Notes under the pieces: generated by a model | Databases searched by the model: none | What the model was told of the DNA's origin: nothing | What the model saw: only the letters and a program-made list of their open reading frames with translations | Shown here: one piece after another, positions 57,601-61,689 of the stretch | How positions within the stretch are numbered: position 1 is the first letter of the stretch | How the letters are laid out: each line of letters begins with the position of its first letter | From: Carposina sasakii | Taxonomy: Eukaryota; Arthropoda; Insecta; Lepidoptera; Carposinidae | DNA: 64,000 nt | Direction of reading: 5' to 3' | NCBI GenBank assembly: GCA_014607495.2 | Contig: CP053170.1 | Location: 558,001-622,000 of the forward strand | Program-made: the position numbers and the translations under genes

Positions 57601-60492
57601 GTTATTCCGTGGTGCGAATTTAGGAGAAATGCCCATATATTGTGCTATATATTTAAATACAGTTATTATAGTTACGTTATTTAAATTCGGTAAGTGTATG
57701 TAGGACCCCAATAATGACCTAAAACAACAGATAACTCACATGGCCCATTTTTCTTCTAATAACTTACTTACTTTCAATGGTGCATATGTCAACGCCATCT
57801 TTAGGAATAAGTGCGAAGGTTGGTCAATCAACTTTTCTTATGTAAGTAGGTAATGATTTTTTGTGTGTTGGCCTCTAATTTCCTCTGTGTCTCAATAATG
57901 TTATTAAATCTAAACCCATGACCCTACAACTAGTGCGAAGATGCTATTATATTTTTTTATTCATAATACTGCTAACGTTTCTCATCACTCAGGCAATGCT
58001 GATTCCCGTGATTTGCCTGTAATACACCCAGGCCATCCATGCAAAGAAGGACAAGTCTACCGATCGGAATGTAACACATGTCTTTGCGGGCCCAAGAACA
58101 CTTTGACCTGCACAACCATGGCTTGCATCAAAGGGGTCGATTACGAACGATCATCACAGTCTAACACAGAGAGAAAAGTTAGAACGAAAGATGTAAAAAG
58201 GCAGGGAAACACAAAGAAGTGCAAGCCAGGAATGATCGAAGATAAGCTGTCAACTTGCCAGATTTGCTACTGCAACTTCTTGTCTCAGTTTCACTGTAAC
58301 ACGCTTACTCCTCAACAGTGTAAGGAGAAGAAGTTAAGATGTAAGTTAACACTATGAAGGTATCATAGAAAGTTAAAATATAAGTTATCATAAAGTGTAG
58401 CATCATAGCAAGAAGTGCGCAAGCTTGTGATGTCGTCCATAGAAAAAAAATGGCCACTTCCTCCTTACCTCTATCGTGGCCAATACGATATAAACAGGAT
58501 GATTTTTGGCCATCAACGTTCCCGAAAACTACAGAATCTCCTCATCATCACGATCATTATATGTGAGAATGGTTTTTACGCAACTTTCAATCGACATAGA
58601 TCCTAAACGGTTGGTCGAATTGAAAAATGTTGAGAGAATCTTAATAATGAATTTTAAATACCTATTCAACGATACCCCACTCGATATAGTTTGTCGACTT
58701 TTTTTTTTCATTTTCACAAAATGGCGTCCGGTAGTCGCCATATTGGATTTTCACTAACGTCATGTCTTTAGTGACACTCCCCGGAGTAAGAGGAATCGAT
58801 TGACGTATGAATCATAAAATAGGCCGGGGCGTTTGGTCTCTGTAGTGCTTCAAAAGAACATACATACATACATAGGCTGTTAAACACCATACCATTCCTT
58901 TGCATAGCGCAGTCGGGTAAAAAAATTTACATCGTTTCCCAGCATTTTTTGGCATAAACTTACTTTATCTGATCTATAGAGTACGTACCCTTCGTTAAGG
59001 GTGGCAACGAAAAAACACCCTGTATTACCAGTGTTTCAACAGTTTTAAAATATTTTCAGTACACAGTGCAACAAAAACAGTGGATGTTAATCCAATGTTC
59101 CACGCGGCCGTGCAAGATTTGCCTACCCTGCCAGACTCATCTTCAAAATGCGAGCCTGGCCGCAGCTATCAAGTGGGATGCAACAAGTGCTTCTGTTCAC
59201 ATGATGGGAATCTGTTGTGCACCTTGATATACTGTTTAAGCTTTACAGATGTACACGAGAGGGATTCGATAAAAATGGCAGGTATGTTGTAATGAGGCTC
59301 TGATAAAATTCACGACGGTATGTTGGTTGGATGAGGCTGACACGGCGTCACACGTGCCTGCGCTTCAGGGTATGACATAATGAAGTTACATGCTTTGGGA
59401 AATCTGCTCAGCACTGCGGTGAATCCATCTGCATTGCCTATGTCTCAAGTCTCAGCAATCACTTTGTTGATGCAAGAGCATTTATAGATTTATTTAAGGT
59501 AATGTAAGATGGTCGAATCTGGTTTCTCATGGGTCAGATACTGGGGTCAAAGAAAGGTGTAGGGCCTATTTGGTGCGCAAGCACTAGTTATAGATTTGAA
59601 CTCCCTAACGCAAGATACAATACTAAAGCTATTTTCTATTATAACCAAGGGACACCATGCCGTGACGGAGAAATCGTAAAGTACAACTGCATAGAGTGTC
59701 AATGCAAATTACACCTCATGACTTGCTCTGCCGTAAAAGATTGCGTGACTTACGTTGAGGAGAACCTTATAGCAAAGTACAAGAGCAAAGGAAAGGCTTT
59801 GGATCTTCAACCTCATGAAACCCATGACTGTATACCCGATGTTATTTATAGGTAATATAAGAAATAAGTGTAGATCAAGTATTATTACTAGTGTGCTAAT
59901 CTCTATTATGACGCTGGGCTTTAAAAGAATACATCAGCTGCATTGGTTACGGCATTACAATTTTATTTTAGCCTGCAATTTTACATATGTGTGCCGGAAA
60001 ATAAACGTTTCTTTCTTTCATCTCTTTCCGTTCATGTCGTAAGTCAGTCTTACGAATTCGGGGGCGTTCTCTCACTCCATTGGCTGGCAACTTGTCACTG
60101 ATCTTTTATATGCTAAACATGGCTGCAGGATCTCCCTTCATGGTCCTGCATTACTCGTTACCCCATTTTGGGACCATAGCAGTGTATGTATGTATAAACT
60201 TCAATCTTAAATTGTTACATGATGTTACTTTATCCATTACTTACGTCGCGAGATCTTGACAATCCCCCAAGGCGTCATTCAGAGGACAACATTATGTCAA
60301 ATTGTTAGTACACCTCGATTCCCCATTTTTAGCTTTCACTACAACTTTTTTCTATTTTTCAGGCTTAAATGCAATAAATGCTACTGCCAGAAAGACAGGA
60401 CCATGAGGTGTACCACGATGACGTGTCTGAATTGGTCCGAAACGGAAAGTGTGAATAAACTGAAGGGCAAATTAGAACATCATGGACTTTGA
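16387..60492 (+). CDS. Multidomain pacifastin-type serine protease inhibitor precursor (gene 1), longest predicted form
   Basis: Secreted precursor of small six-cysteine inhibitors of the pacifastin light-chain family, which act on trypsin- or chymotrypsin-like proteases in haemolymph (family knowledge). The longest form joins 16387-16447, 31807-31851, 32232-32372, 33339-33440, 34035-34169, 34832-34927, 41911-41984, 42841-43209, 43708-43866, 44434-44601, 45175-45312, 45639-45698, 45952-46102, 47903-48058, 50647-50763, 51965-52723, 54396-54734, 54992-55213, 55938-56148, 56855-56970, 57993-58340, 59060-59281, 59650-59851, 60363-60492: 4,521 nt, 1,506 aa. All joins are in phase. It has a signal peptide and 24 domains of pattern C-x9..12-C-N-x-C-x-C-x..-C-T-x3-C. 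Alternative terminal exons end shorter forms: 40400 (1,771 aa), 44059 (416 aa), 48686 (665 aa) and 56981 (1,209 aa). The weakest join is the donor at 44601. Splitting into several genes is possible, but only one signal-peptide exon is seen before 61690. Confidence 0.8.
16745..17010 (+). repeat. Moth interspersed repeat ending in gcagtggactgcaataggctg
   Basis: It carries the blocks gggtatcgcaagaggcgatt, aagggtttcc and gtggactgcaataggctg. Other copies or 3' ends lie at 23195-23411, 24484-24584, 32873-32985, 51781-51905, 53225-53300 and 56330-56435. It is probably a retroposon, but the class is not established from sequence here. Confidence 0.6.
17185..18475 (+). mobile_element. Decayed mariner element with D34D transposase pseudogene
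   Basis: The ends share atgccttttaagtt(c/t)tgtc as inverted repeats, next to TA dinucleotides, and the length is about 1.29 kb as in mariner. The transposase can be followed in broken frames. The N-terminal DNA-binding part with VERWYLEFQRGHTS is at about 17354-17689. The first catalytic Asp is in ISGDESW near 17835. The last block, HHDNASSH...HPPYSPDL.PND, is near 18110-18230. The last two acidic positions are 34 residues apart, the mariner signature. In-frame stops and shifts near 17690, 17725, 17915 and 18235 show it is dead. It lies in intron 1 of the pacifastin gene. Confidence 0.88.
18476..19289. other. Intron 1 segment, repeat fragments only
   Basis: It contains a Helitron-like end near 18540-18600 and 18780-18810 and a G/C-rich imperfect hairpin near 18970-19090 (ggtgcgtgtcggtgcgg). 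No exon is supported. Confidence 0.5.
19290..19553. mobile_element. Palindromic MITE (tacagggtgtaac ends)
   Basis: The ends tacagggtgtaacaaaaagg and ttttgttacaccctgta are inverted, and inverted similarity runs through most of the element (gcgaaaagct / agcttttcgc). A close copy lies at 27690-27971, a diverged one at 26362-26716 and a truncated one near 45734-45935. Confidence 0.85.
19554..22330. other. Intron 1 segment, repeats and unassigned DNA
   Basis: A repeat at about 20225-20345 (cacgcctttatcccttacgg) is the reverse of 7303-7415. Another family (ggaatggggtagccagaact) lies at 20390-20500, with relatives near 23515-23600 and 50540-50600. A G/C-rich block at 22090-22310 is open in one frame but shows no recognised domain. 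I see no exon. Confidence 0.5.
22331..22387. repeat. Two tandem perfect 27-bp palindromes
   Basis: GACATAGAGGAAT, one central A and ATTCCTCTATGTC form a perfect palindrome at 22331-22357. It is repeated identically at 22361-22387 after TAG. Each can form a hairpin, as can the pair. A half-site (catagaggaataa) also occurs near 19585. Confidence 0.9.
22388..24583. other. Intron 1 segment, dispersed repeats
   Basis: A repeat at 22430-22610 (cctctttcgctttatctac, cttcatgcacgctcg) is the reverse of 53385-53550. A moth interspersed repeat lies at 23195-23411 and decayed Helitron-like pieces near 23960-24135. No exon is supported. Confidence 0.55.
24584..24651 (+). repeat. (GA)n microsatellite
   Basis: A nearly pure GA repeat with one interruption (aaatagaa), directly after a retroposon 3' end (gcaataggctgac). 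Microsatellites seeded at retroposon tails are common in moth genomes. Confidence 0.9.
24908..25435. mobile_element. MITE (tacagggtgtttgtgacagcc ends) with inner palindrome
   Basis: The ends tacagggtgtttgtgacagc and ggctgtcacccacaccctgta are inverted. Inside, an almost perfect inverted repeat around 25240-25355 carries ggatcgcccgatacaattgg at both ends. A related copy lies at 50776-51220. Confidence 0.82.
26362..26716. mobile_element. Diverged palindromic MITE copy
   Basis: It shares gtaacagaagg(tgtag), ggaacctatccacaaaattt and the mirrored right half with 19290-19553. It is enlarged by an inserted segment near 26575-26665, which itself contains the inverted pair cccgttggcccc / ggggccaacggg. 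Confidence 0.7.
27690..27971. mobile_element. Palindromic MITE copy
   Basis: Close copy of 19290-19553, with the ends tacagggtgtaacagaaagg and cccttttgttacaccctgta. It carries a short local duplication near 27888-27910 (cttttaatg repeated). Confidence 0.85.
28755..28976. mobile_element. MITE of the CCCCCTGATTAC family
   Basis: Contains the subterminal blocks caaagcgaaagcgaaaattg, its reverse complement and cttttacgtaatcaggggg, with a partial duplication of the right end. Two further relatives lie at about 29405-29555 and 29570-29690. Confidence 0.75.
28977..31806. other. End of intron 1, no exon supported
   Basis: Besides the MITE relatives at 29405-29690, this stretch has A/T-rich DNA, a region near 30350-31240 with scattered G/C-rich retroposon-like pieces, and at 31430-31577 a segment shared with the start of the second pacifastin gene (62148-62282). 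No exon with correct phase is seen. Confidence 0.5.
31807..31851 (+). CDS. Gene 1 exon 2: short N-terminal linker
   Basis: A 45-nt exon between ttttttccag and gtgtgt. It completes the split codon (G|TG) and encodes VLATKSKPDSTVKLI with a terminal split base. It is phase 1 on both sides. It holds the mature N-terminus just after the signal peptide. Small exons are easy to misplace, but signals and phases fit. Confidence 0.65.
32232..32372 (+). CDS. Gene 1 exon 3: pacifastin domain 1
   Basis: An acidic lead is followed by a complete six-cysteine domain: C-EPGTKWMNR-C-NS-C-F-C-TEQGLVS-C-TKND-C. In the family the reactive bond follows the second residue after Cys5, so P1 is predicted to be Lys, favouring trypsin-like targets. 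Phase 1 on both sides. Confidence 0.88.
33105..33295 (-). repeat. tRNA-derived SINE (family C), minus strand
   Basis: In the intron before exon 4 this carries the same body blocks as 15813-16060 (ctctacggagattggccagg, cacaagtgtgtgc, catagtccgatgggac). Upstream at 32765-32985 there are MITE and retroposon 3'-end fragments. Confidence 0.7.
33339..33440 (+). CDS. Gene 1 exon 4: pacifastin domain 2
   Basis: Encodes C-AEDSEWKKD-C-NS-C-W-C-LGGIAQ-C-TKMA-C. The predicted P1 is Lys. Phase 1 on both sides. This domain and domain 1 are the only two that accompany the giant repeat exon in the predicted 1,771-residue form. Confidence 0.88.
34035..34169 (+). CDS. Gene 1 exon 5: Thr/Lys-rich linker
   Basis: A cysteine-free linker beginning VIEYVDIDAYLANTSKTTTE, with later Lys/Pro/Thr. 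Phase 1 on both sides. The opening motif (V/A)IEY(V/I) recurs at the start of the next exon, which suggests the two exons arose by duplication. Confidence 0.75.
34832..34927 (+). CDS. Gene 1 exon 6: second linker, branch point for isoforms
   Basis: Begins AIEYINEEKAGLPKTSTE, is cysteine-free and ends ACA A|gtaagt in phase 1. Two downstream acceptors fit: 35665 (A|GC, Ser), leading to the repeat exon, and 41911 (A|CT, Thr), leading to the remaining inhibitor exons. This makes it the branch for the most divergent isoforms. Confidence 0.75.
35665..40400 (+). CDS. Gene 1 alternative terminal exon: 1,578-residue repeat protein tail
   Basis: One uninterrupted 4.7-kb frame ending in TAG. Zones in order: acidic octapeptides of form x4-D-[VIL]-A-P in a 40-residue higher-order repeat, six units from 35892 to about 36611; degenerate Asp/Asn/Lys/Pro-rich sequence to about 38400; octapeptides again to about 38860; a Pro/Lys/Ser/Thr zone with TPWYKPTAS in a 35-residue repeat at 39232-39900; a His/Tyr-rich zone at 39942-40283; and a short mixed tail ending FPHPRKSV. 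It has only one cysteine, in the His zone. The acceptor chosen is ttgccag|GC at 35665, which fits the phase of exon 6; the ATG at 35643 is upstream of it and probably intronic. An independent gene without a signal peptide starting there is the alternative. No family is recognised. Secretion and an extracellular scaffold role are inferences. Confidence 0.8.
35892..36611 (+). repeat. 120-bp coding tandem repeat (40 aa, five octapeptides)
   Basis: Units begin at 35892, 36012, 36132, 36252, 36372 and 36492, exactly 120 bases apart. The first residues of each unit are ATETDI(A/S/T)P, AIETNIAP or ATETDLAP. Each unit holds five octapeptides ending D-[VIL]-[AT]-P. The last unit degenerates after its second octapeptide. 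Confidence 0.95.
39232..39900 (+). repeat. 105-bp coding tandem repeat (35 aa, TPWYKPTAS)
   Basis: The Trp codon of TPWYKP (Leu in one copy) lies at 39303, 39408, 39513 and 39618, exactly 105 bases apart, and then at 39756, 138 bases on. Between them run SNKPA and TNKPGASP blocks. The sequence is basic, unlike the acidic 40-residue repeat upstream. Confidence 0.95.
39942..40283 (+). repeat. His/Tyr-rich coding low-complexity zone
   Basis: A run of His with Tyr, Asp and Gln in motifs such as YDHHH, PYDHHH and SYDQHH. On DNA it is a CAT/CAC/TATGAT-rich simple sequence. Such zones bind divalent metals or switch charge near neutral pH in other extracellular proteins; that role here is inference. 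Confidence 0.92.
40670..40675 (+). promoter_or_regulatory. Poly(A) signal of the repeat-tail isoform
   Basis: AATAAA 270 bases after the stop of the repeat exon, followed by T/GT-rich DNA (ttgtgtaattgtgttt). This supports a transcript ending here. Confidence 0.65.
40676..41910. other. Intron after the repeat exon
   Basis: A/T-rich DNA. A hairpin at 41355-41432 pairs actatacgccaa and cctcctggcacgc with their complements and may be a small palindromic element. An 87-codon open frame at 41610-41873 has no recognised features. Confidence 0.5.
41911..41984 (+). CDS. Gene 1 exon 7: linker of the inhibitor-only branch
   Basis: Encodes TALKEQSSQQPLSKGGNTED and a few more residues without cysteine. 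It is entered in phase 1 and left in phase 0 at ttttg|taagt (GT at 41985). This phase change means the following exons up to 45952 are all phase 0. Confidence 0.68.
42841..43209 (+). CDS. Gene 1 exon 8: acidic lead plus pacifastin domain 3
   Basis: A strongly acidic stretch with many Glu and Asn is followed by HKVIKRAAS, with a Lys-Arg that could be a processing site, then C-KPNQDFLSD-C-NV-C-K-C-SNDGHSYS-C-TQNE-C. The predicted P1 is Gln. Phase 0 on both sides with donor gag|gtgagc. Confidence 0.85.
43708..43866 (+). CDS. Gene 1 exon 9: pacifastin domain 4
   Basis: Encodes C-KPRSTFVIG-C-NT-C-Y-C-NYDGTDYD-C-TNKP-C with the acidic tail VEVFHELR. The predicted P1 is Asn, unusual for an inhibitor of trypsin- or chymotrypsin-like enzymes. 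Phase 0 on both sides. Two acceptors follow in phase: 43991 (terminal) and 44434. Confidence 0.87.
43991..44059 (+). CDS. Gene 1 alternative terminal exon after domain 4
   Basis: After ttatgtttcag the frame reads EMKSIIPYTNKNVTKTESH and a few residues to TAG. It has no cysteine. An AATAAA lies at 44087-44092, 28 bases past the stop. Good acceptor, correct phase, a stop and a poly(A) signal together indicate a 416-residue isoform with four domains. Confidence 0.7.
   Translation, partial: EMKSIIPYTNKNVTKTESHTKL
44434..44619 (+). CDS. Gene 1 exon 10: pacifastin domain 5, with internal donor or stop
   Basis: Encodes C-VANRMFIKD-C-NT-C-W-C-NEDGTRFY-C-TRRV-C; the predicted P1 is Arg. The frame runs to TAG at 44617-44619. 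To continue to exon 11 it must be left at 44601 through GAG|gttgag, a weak donor, which keeps phase 0. No clear AATAAA follows the stop. It may be internal, a terminal exon, or skipped (43866 also joins 45175 in phase). Confidence 0.75.
   Translation, partial: NEKSAVKNATKKVVCVANRMFIKDCNTCWCNEDGTRFYCTRRVCIPELSETGIDEEVEEHL
45175..45312 (+). CDS. Gene 1 exon 11: pacifastin domain 6
   Basis: After agtttcag the frame reads HDLRILKKE and then C-RPDEVFEMD-C-NT-C-R-C-NSDGKSFS-C-TRRA-C and an EEEEGK tail. The predicted P1 is Arg. Phase 0 on both sides; donor AAG|gtgtgg. Confidence 0.83.
45639..45698 (+). CDS. Gene 1 exon 12: furin-site linker
   Basis: A 20-codon exon (phase 0) encoding DRAEYRAKKGTLMRSKRQAQ. 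RSKR is a consensus furin-type cleavage site, as expected for a precursor that is cut into single inhibitors. The following intron contains a truncated copy of the 19290 MITE family. Confidence 0.75.
45952..46102 (+). CDS. Gene 1 exon 13: pacifastin domain 7 and second furin site
   Basis: Encodes C-LPGQEFRMD-C-NK-C-L-C-NNEGRYFS-C-TRND-C, with P1 Arg predicted. It ends with GVRRKR just before a phase-1 donor, another furin consensus. The acceptor must be cagtag|GAG, because using the earlier ag would put a stop in frame. Exons 12 and 13 thus bracket domain 7 with two furin sites and would release it as a free peptide. Confidence 0.82.
46103..47902. other. Intron, no exon supported
   Basis: A/T-rich 1.8-kb intron. 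Near 47250-47760 there is a diverged segment with several short open frames but no recognised coding content. Confidence 0.5.
47903..48058 (+). CDS. Gene 1 exon 14: pacifastin domain 8
   Basis: Encodes C-APGSVFDRG-C-NV-C-S-C-SLSGHEAT-C-TSRP-C; the predicted P1 is Ser. Phase 1 on both sides, ending CCA A|gtaagt. It can join 48544 (terminal, A|TT) or 50647 (A|TG). Confidence 0.86.
48544..48686 (+). CDS. Gene 1 alternative terminal exon: pacifastin domain T
   Basis: Encodes C-NPGEQTKRD-C-ND-C-T-C-SADGKSTF-C-TLRL-C, then DVDVTGGL and TAG. The predicted P1 is Leu, as in the locust chymotrypsin inhibitor type. Together with the upstream exons it gives a 665-residue isoform. A 1-kb 3' UTR follows, with AATAAA at 49655-49660 and 49673-49678. 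Confidence 0.83.
49655..49678 (+). promoter_or_regulatory. Paired poly(A) signals for the 48686 end
   Basis: Two AATAAA hexamers (49655-49660 and 49673-49678) 970 bases past the stop at 48686, preceded by T-rich DNA. Confidence 0.6.
49679..50646. other. Intron before exon 15
   Basis: A/T-rich DNA with part of a dispersed repeat near 50440-50620 (agctaacaaagttg, gtggctacgggatctc). No exon is supported. Confidence 0.5.
50647..50763 (+). CDS. Gene 1 exon 15: pacifastin domain 9
   Basis: Encodes C-VPTSVVRKK-C-MT-C-I-C-GMDGVYY-C-KDN-C. The usual Asn after Cys2 is Met, and the Cys5-Cys6 loop is one residue short, so inhibition is doubtful. Phase 1 on both sides, with gtaagt donor. A MITE (50776-51220) begins 13 bases after the exon. 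Confidence 0.78.
50776..51220. mobile_element. MITE (tacaggatgtgtgtgacagcc ends)
   Basis: Relative of 24908-25435; the right end reads gcctggctgtcacgaacacc and ctgta. It lies 12 bases past the donor of exon 15. Another MITE of the CCCCCTGATTAC group lies at about 51511-51625 and a retroposon 3' end at 51781-51905. Confidence 0.78.
51965..52723 (+). CDS. Gene 1 exon 16: five fused pacifastin domains, two lacking one disulfide
   Basis: A 759-nt exon, phase 1 on both sides (A|TA entry, GAT A|gtaagt exit). It holds five domains. Domains 2, 4 and 5 have all six cysteines: C-TPKSLYLID-C-NV-C-E-C.., C-IKHRVYQVD-C-NQ-C-H-C.., C-HPGHKYKFK-C-NT-C-I-C... Domains 1 (starting CDPLRLYRSD) and 3 (starting CLYGDVVKTD) have four; the positions of Cys2 and Cys6 are Arg and Phe in the first and Thr and Asn in the third. 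Predicted P1 residues in the intact ones are Asp, Arg and Ser. It is the only large multi-domain exon here, so introns were lost or the domains fused. Confidence 0.85.
52724..54395. other. Intron with SINE and retroposon pieces
   Basis: Family A SINE on the minus strand at 52900-53040 (cccgggtgggaatcgaacccac), retroposon 3' ends at 53225-53300, and the 53385-53550 repeat (gtgcatgaagaatatcatga) that is the reverse of 22430-22610. No exon is supported. Confidence 0.6.
54396..54734 (+). CDS. Gene 1 cassette I, exon A: two pacifastin domains
   Basis: First: C-VAGQKYKRD-C-NI-C-E-C-RSTYELV-C-SQDV-C (P1 Gln predicted). Second: C-TPGEVSNNLKN-C-EW-C-Y-C-NVHLEQR-C-VKKQFVE-C, with a seven-residue Cys5-Cys6 loop instead of four. 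The donor chosen, GGT|gtacgt, matches the position used in cassettes II and III (GAT|gtaagt, AAT|gtaagt); an earlier gtaatg at 54705 is possible but breaks that parallel and removes nothing essential. Phase 1 on both sides. Confidence 0.8.
54992..55213 (+). CDS. Gene 1 cassette I, exon B: one pacifastin domain
   Basis: Encodes an LPVLP lead, C-RPGNKYQVD-C-NK-C-I-C-NDEGNLL-C-QRNY-C, then FSFNDAHARDAYKMS. Exactly 222 nt, as are its two counterparts at 59060 and 62887. Predicted P1 is Arg. Phase 1 on both sides. Confidence 0.87.
55337..55650 (+). repeat. tRNA-derived SINE (family C)
   Basis: Full-length plus-strand copy: head agcggtgatagccccgtggt, B-box agttcgatcccagtc, body with ctgatctctctccgatcgtg and end near ggtcggagatgatcatcat. 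Confidence 0.8.
55938..56148 (+). CDS. Gene 1 cassette I, exon C: one domain and the start of the next
   Basis: Encodes C-RAGEVIFYN-C-IR-C-E-C-SKKKMR-C-NAIPG-C, a helical-looking linker, and then the first cysteine of the next domain in ECIPNSIYR. It is entered in phase 1 (G|GA after cccaag) and left in phase 2 (TATAG|gtatgt). The same design occurs at 59650 and 63384. Confidence 0.85.
56494..56680. mobile_element. MITE of the CCCCCTGATTAC family
   Basis: Left end gccccctgattacgtaaaag; right end taggtaataaggggg; inside, gcgatagcgaaaattgtaca is inverted. It sits in the intron between cassette I exons C and D, beside a retroposon fragment (56330-56435). Confidence 0.8.
56855..56981 (+). CDS. 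Gene 1 cassette I, exon D: end of the split domain, with stop or donor
   Basis: Encodes R-LD-C-NK-C-Y-C-QKDGSLR-C-TKMT-C and a basic helix. The predicted P1 is Lys. At 56970 the sequence GAAG|gtcagt is a donor that joins cassette II in phase 1. If not spliced, the frame adds GQS and ends at TGA 56979-56981, with AATAAA at 57022-57027. Both outcomes look usable. Confidence 0.82.
57022..57027 (+). promoter_or_regulatory. Poly(A) signal after cassette I
   Basis: AATAAA 41 bases past the TGA at 56981. The same spacing pattern is seen after cassette II (60522). It supports a 1,209-residue isoform. Confidence 0.65.
57028..57992. other. Intron between cassettes I and II
   Basis: A/T-rich DNA with no recognised repeat or exon. 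If cassette I ends transcripts at 57022, this is intergenic for those transcripts. No signal-peptide exon is visible here, unlike before cassette III. Confidence 0.5.
57993..58340 (+). CDS. Gene 1 cassette II, exon A: two pacifastin domains
   Basis: First: C-KEGQVYRSE-C-NT-C-L-C-GPKNTLT-C-TTMA-C (P1 Thr predicted). A basic linker has VKRQ, a possible dibasic site. Second: C-KPGMIEDKLST-C-QI-C-Y-C-NFLSQFH-C-NTLTPQQ-C with the seven-residue loop. Phase 1 on both sides. Confidence 0.85.
58491..59024. mobile_element. Long copy of the 12646-13029 MITE family
   Basis: Left end taaacaggatgatttttggcc with gttcccgaaaactacag; right end cgttaagggtggcaacgaaa and caccctgta. Both match 12646-13029 in reverse. 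It fills most of the intron and ends 36 bases before exon B of cassette II. Confidence 0.8.
59060..59281 (+). CDS. Gene 1 cassette II, exon B: one pacifastin domain
   Basis: Encodes a QDLPTLP lead, C-EPGRSYQVG-C-NK-C-F-C-SHDGNLL-C-TLIY-C, and then LSFTDVHERDSIKMA. It is 222 nt, phase 1 on both sides. Predicted P1 is Leu where cassettes I and III have Arg. Confidence 0.87.
59515..59624. repeat. Foldback-element remnant upstream of exon C
   Basis: Decayed single arm and tail of the 1141-1726 family: tctggtttctcatgg, gtgtagggcc, tttgaactccctaacg, atacaatac. It ends about 25 bases before the exon at 59650. Confidence 0.65.
59650..59851 (+). CDS. Gene 1 cassette II, exon C: one domain and the start of the next
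   Basis: Encodes C-RDGEIVKYN-C-IE-C-Q-C-KLHLMT-C-SAVKD-C, the linker with NLIAKYKSKGKALDL, and HDCIPDVIYR. Entered in phase 1 after ataaccaag, left in phase 2 at TATAG|gtaata. Confidence 0.85.
60363..60492 (+). CDS. Gene 1 cassette II, exon D: final exon
   Basis: Encodes R-LK-C-NK-C-Y-C-QKDRTMR-C-TTMT-C, a basic helix and EHHGL before TGA at 60490-60492. Unlike cassette I, the corresponding donor is destroyed (AAG GGC), so this is the true end of the gene. AATAAA lies at 60522-60527. Predicted P1 is Thr. Confidence 0.87.
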
Positions 60493-60521
60493 TTGTAACA
60501 TATCAGATGAAATGGAAGGCC

Positions 60522-60527
60522 AATAAA
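60522..60527 (+). promoter_or_regulatory. Poly(A) signal, end of gene 1
   Basis: AATAAA 30 bases past the final TGA, overlapping a second AATAAA-like run (aataaataa) and followed by ttttgttttgtg. Confidence 0.75.
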
Positions 60528-61608
60528 TAATTTTGTTTTGTGTATGCTAATTTTATTTTATAAGTTTTTATTTAGTTTCACCTGTCCCGTTGTCTGTAAC
60601 CAAATCTTGCAAGTTAAATTTTATCACTTTCCCGATTTCCGATGGAGCCGAAATTTTTCATGCATGTATAAATCGGATGACAATGCAATATTATTATGAC
60701 ATAGAGCTGATCTGATGATGGAGCTGGAAGGTAGCCACAGGAACTCCGTAATTAAACGATGCAACCCCATCGAGTTTGGGCTCTTTTGGTTACCATGAGT
60801 TGATTTTATTAACAAATGATAAAAGCTTGTTTAAAAAAAAAGTAAAGTTTTTAGATACCAAATCCCTGTTAGTAGATGTGTTAGGTAATTCTTTTTGACA
60901 GTGGGTAGGTGCAAATAGATCTGATATGCCCTCTACGCTGTGATGAACTAGCAAAACTTTTCACAGATTATTTACATCTGTCCCCGATCTCCTAAACGTG
61001 GCTGTGGGATGTCGATTAAGATATGATTTGGAAACACAGCCGTATGTATGTATGTATGTATGTATATATGTATGTATGTATATATGTAACATGTACTTGT
61101 GTATTTCTCTATGGGTGTGCCCACCACCGGGCCCTACACCCTCCACTGACCCTCGGATCTGATAACTCATAATTGCGACAACAGGCACTTGCACTAACTA
61201 CAATCGCCATGAGAAACCAGACCGAGGGTCAGTGGAGGGTGTAGGGCCCGGTGGTGGGCACACCCATAGTGAATGTTTGAACTTCCGAATTGTAACGCCT
61301 AATACAATTTCATTTGTGTATTTCTGTTTTAGCACCAGTTCTTTGAAGTATTTTTTTTTATCTGTGGCTATCCAATTCAGTGACTGTGAACGCCAGCGAC
61401 TCCGTCCGCGTGAACTGCAAAAAAATAAAAATTATCCGGGATAAAAACATTTTTCCGGGTCTAAAACTGCATTACTGCATAGGAGTAATGCAGCAGAATT
61501 GCCATGAAATCATAGAGTAGATTGCATCCATTGTGAAAGCGAGATAGATATAAGTAGTGTAAAGCGATGTCTCGTTTACACGAAATAAACAACCCTGCTG
61601 GTTACGCT
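60528..61608. other. Intergenic region between the two pacifastin genes
   Basis: About 1.1 kb. It holds a (TATG)n microsatellite at 61041-61087, a shortened foldback element at 61109-61311 and a Helitron-like end near 61390-61470. Confidence 0.7.
61109..61311. mobile_element. Foldback element, shortened copy
   Basis: Copy of 1141-1726 in which the inner parts of both arms are lost. The left arm ctatgggtgtgcccaccacc meets the right arm at ccagaccgagggtcagtgg, and the conserved tail to aatacaatttcat follows. Confidence 0.85.
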
Positions 61609-61614
61609 TCAGTA
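61609..61614 (+). promoter_or_regulatory. Candidate initiator (TCAGTA) of gene 2
   Basis: TCAGTA 76 bases upstream of the ATG at 61690, with an A/T-rich run (gaaataaac) about 28 bases before it. This resembles the spacing seen for gene 1 but rests on short motifs only. Confidence 0.3.
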
Positions 61615-61689
61615 ATCTTTGTTTAACGATCACTTTATGGCTAGCACTGATTGTTTTTCTAAGTAATTATTCTCTAAAAACTTTGAAAA

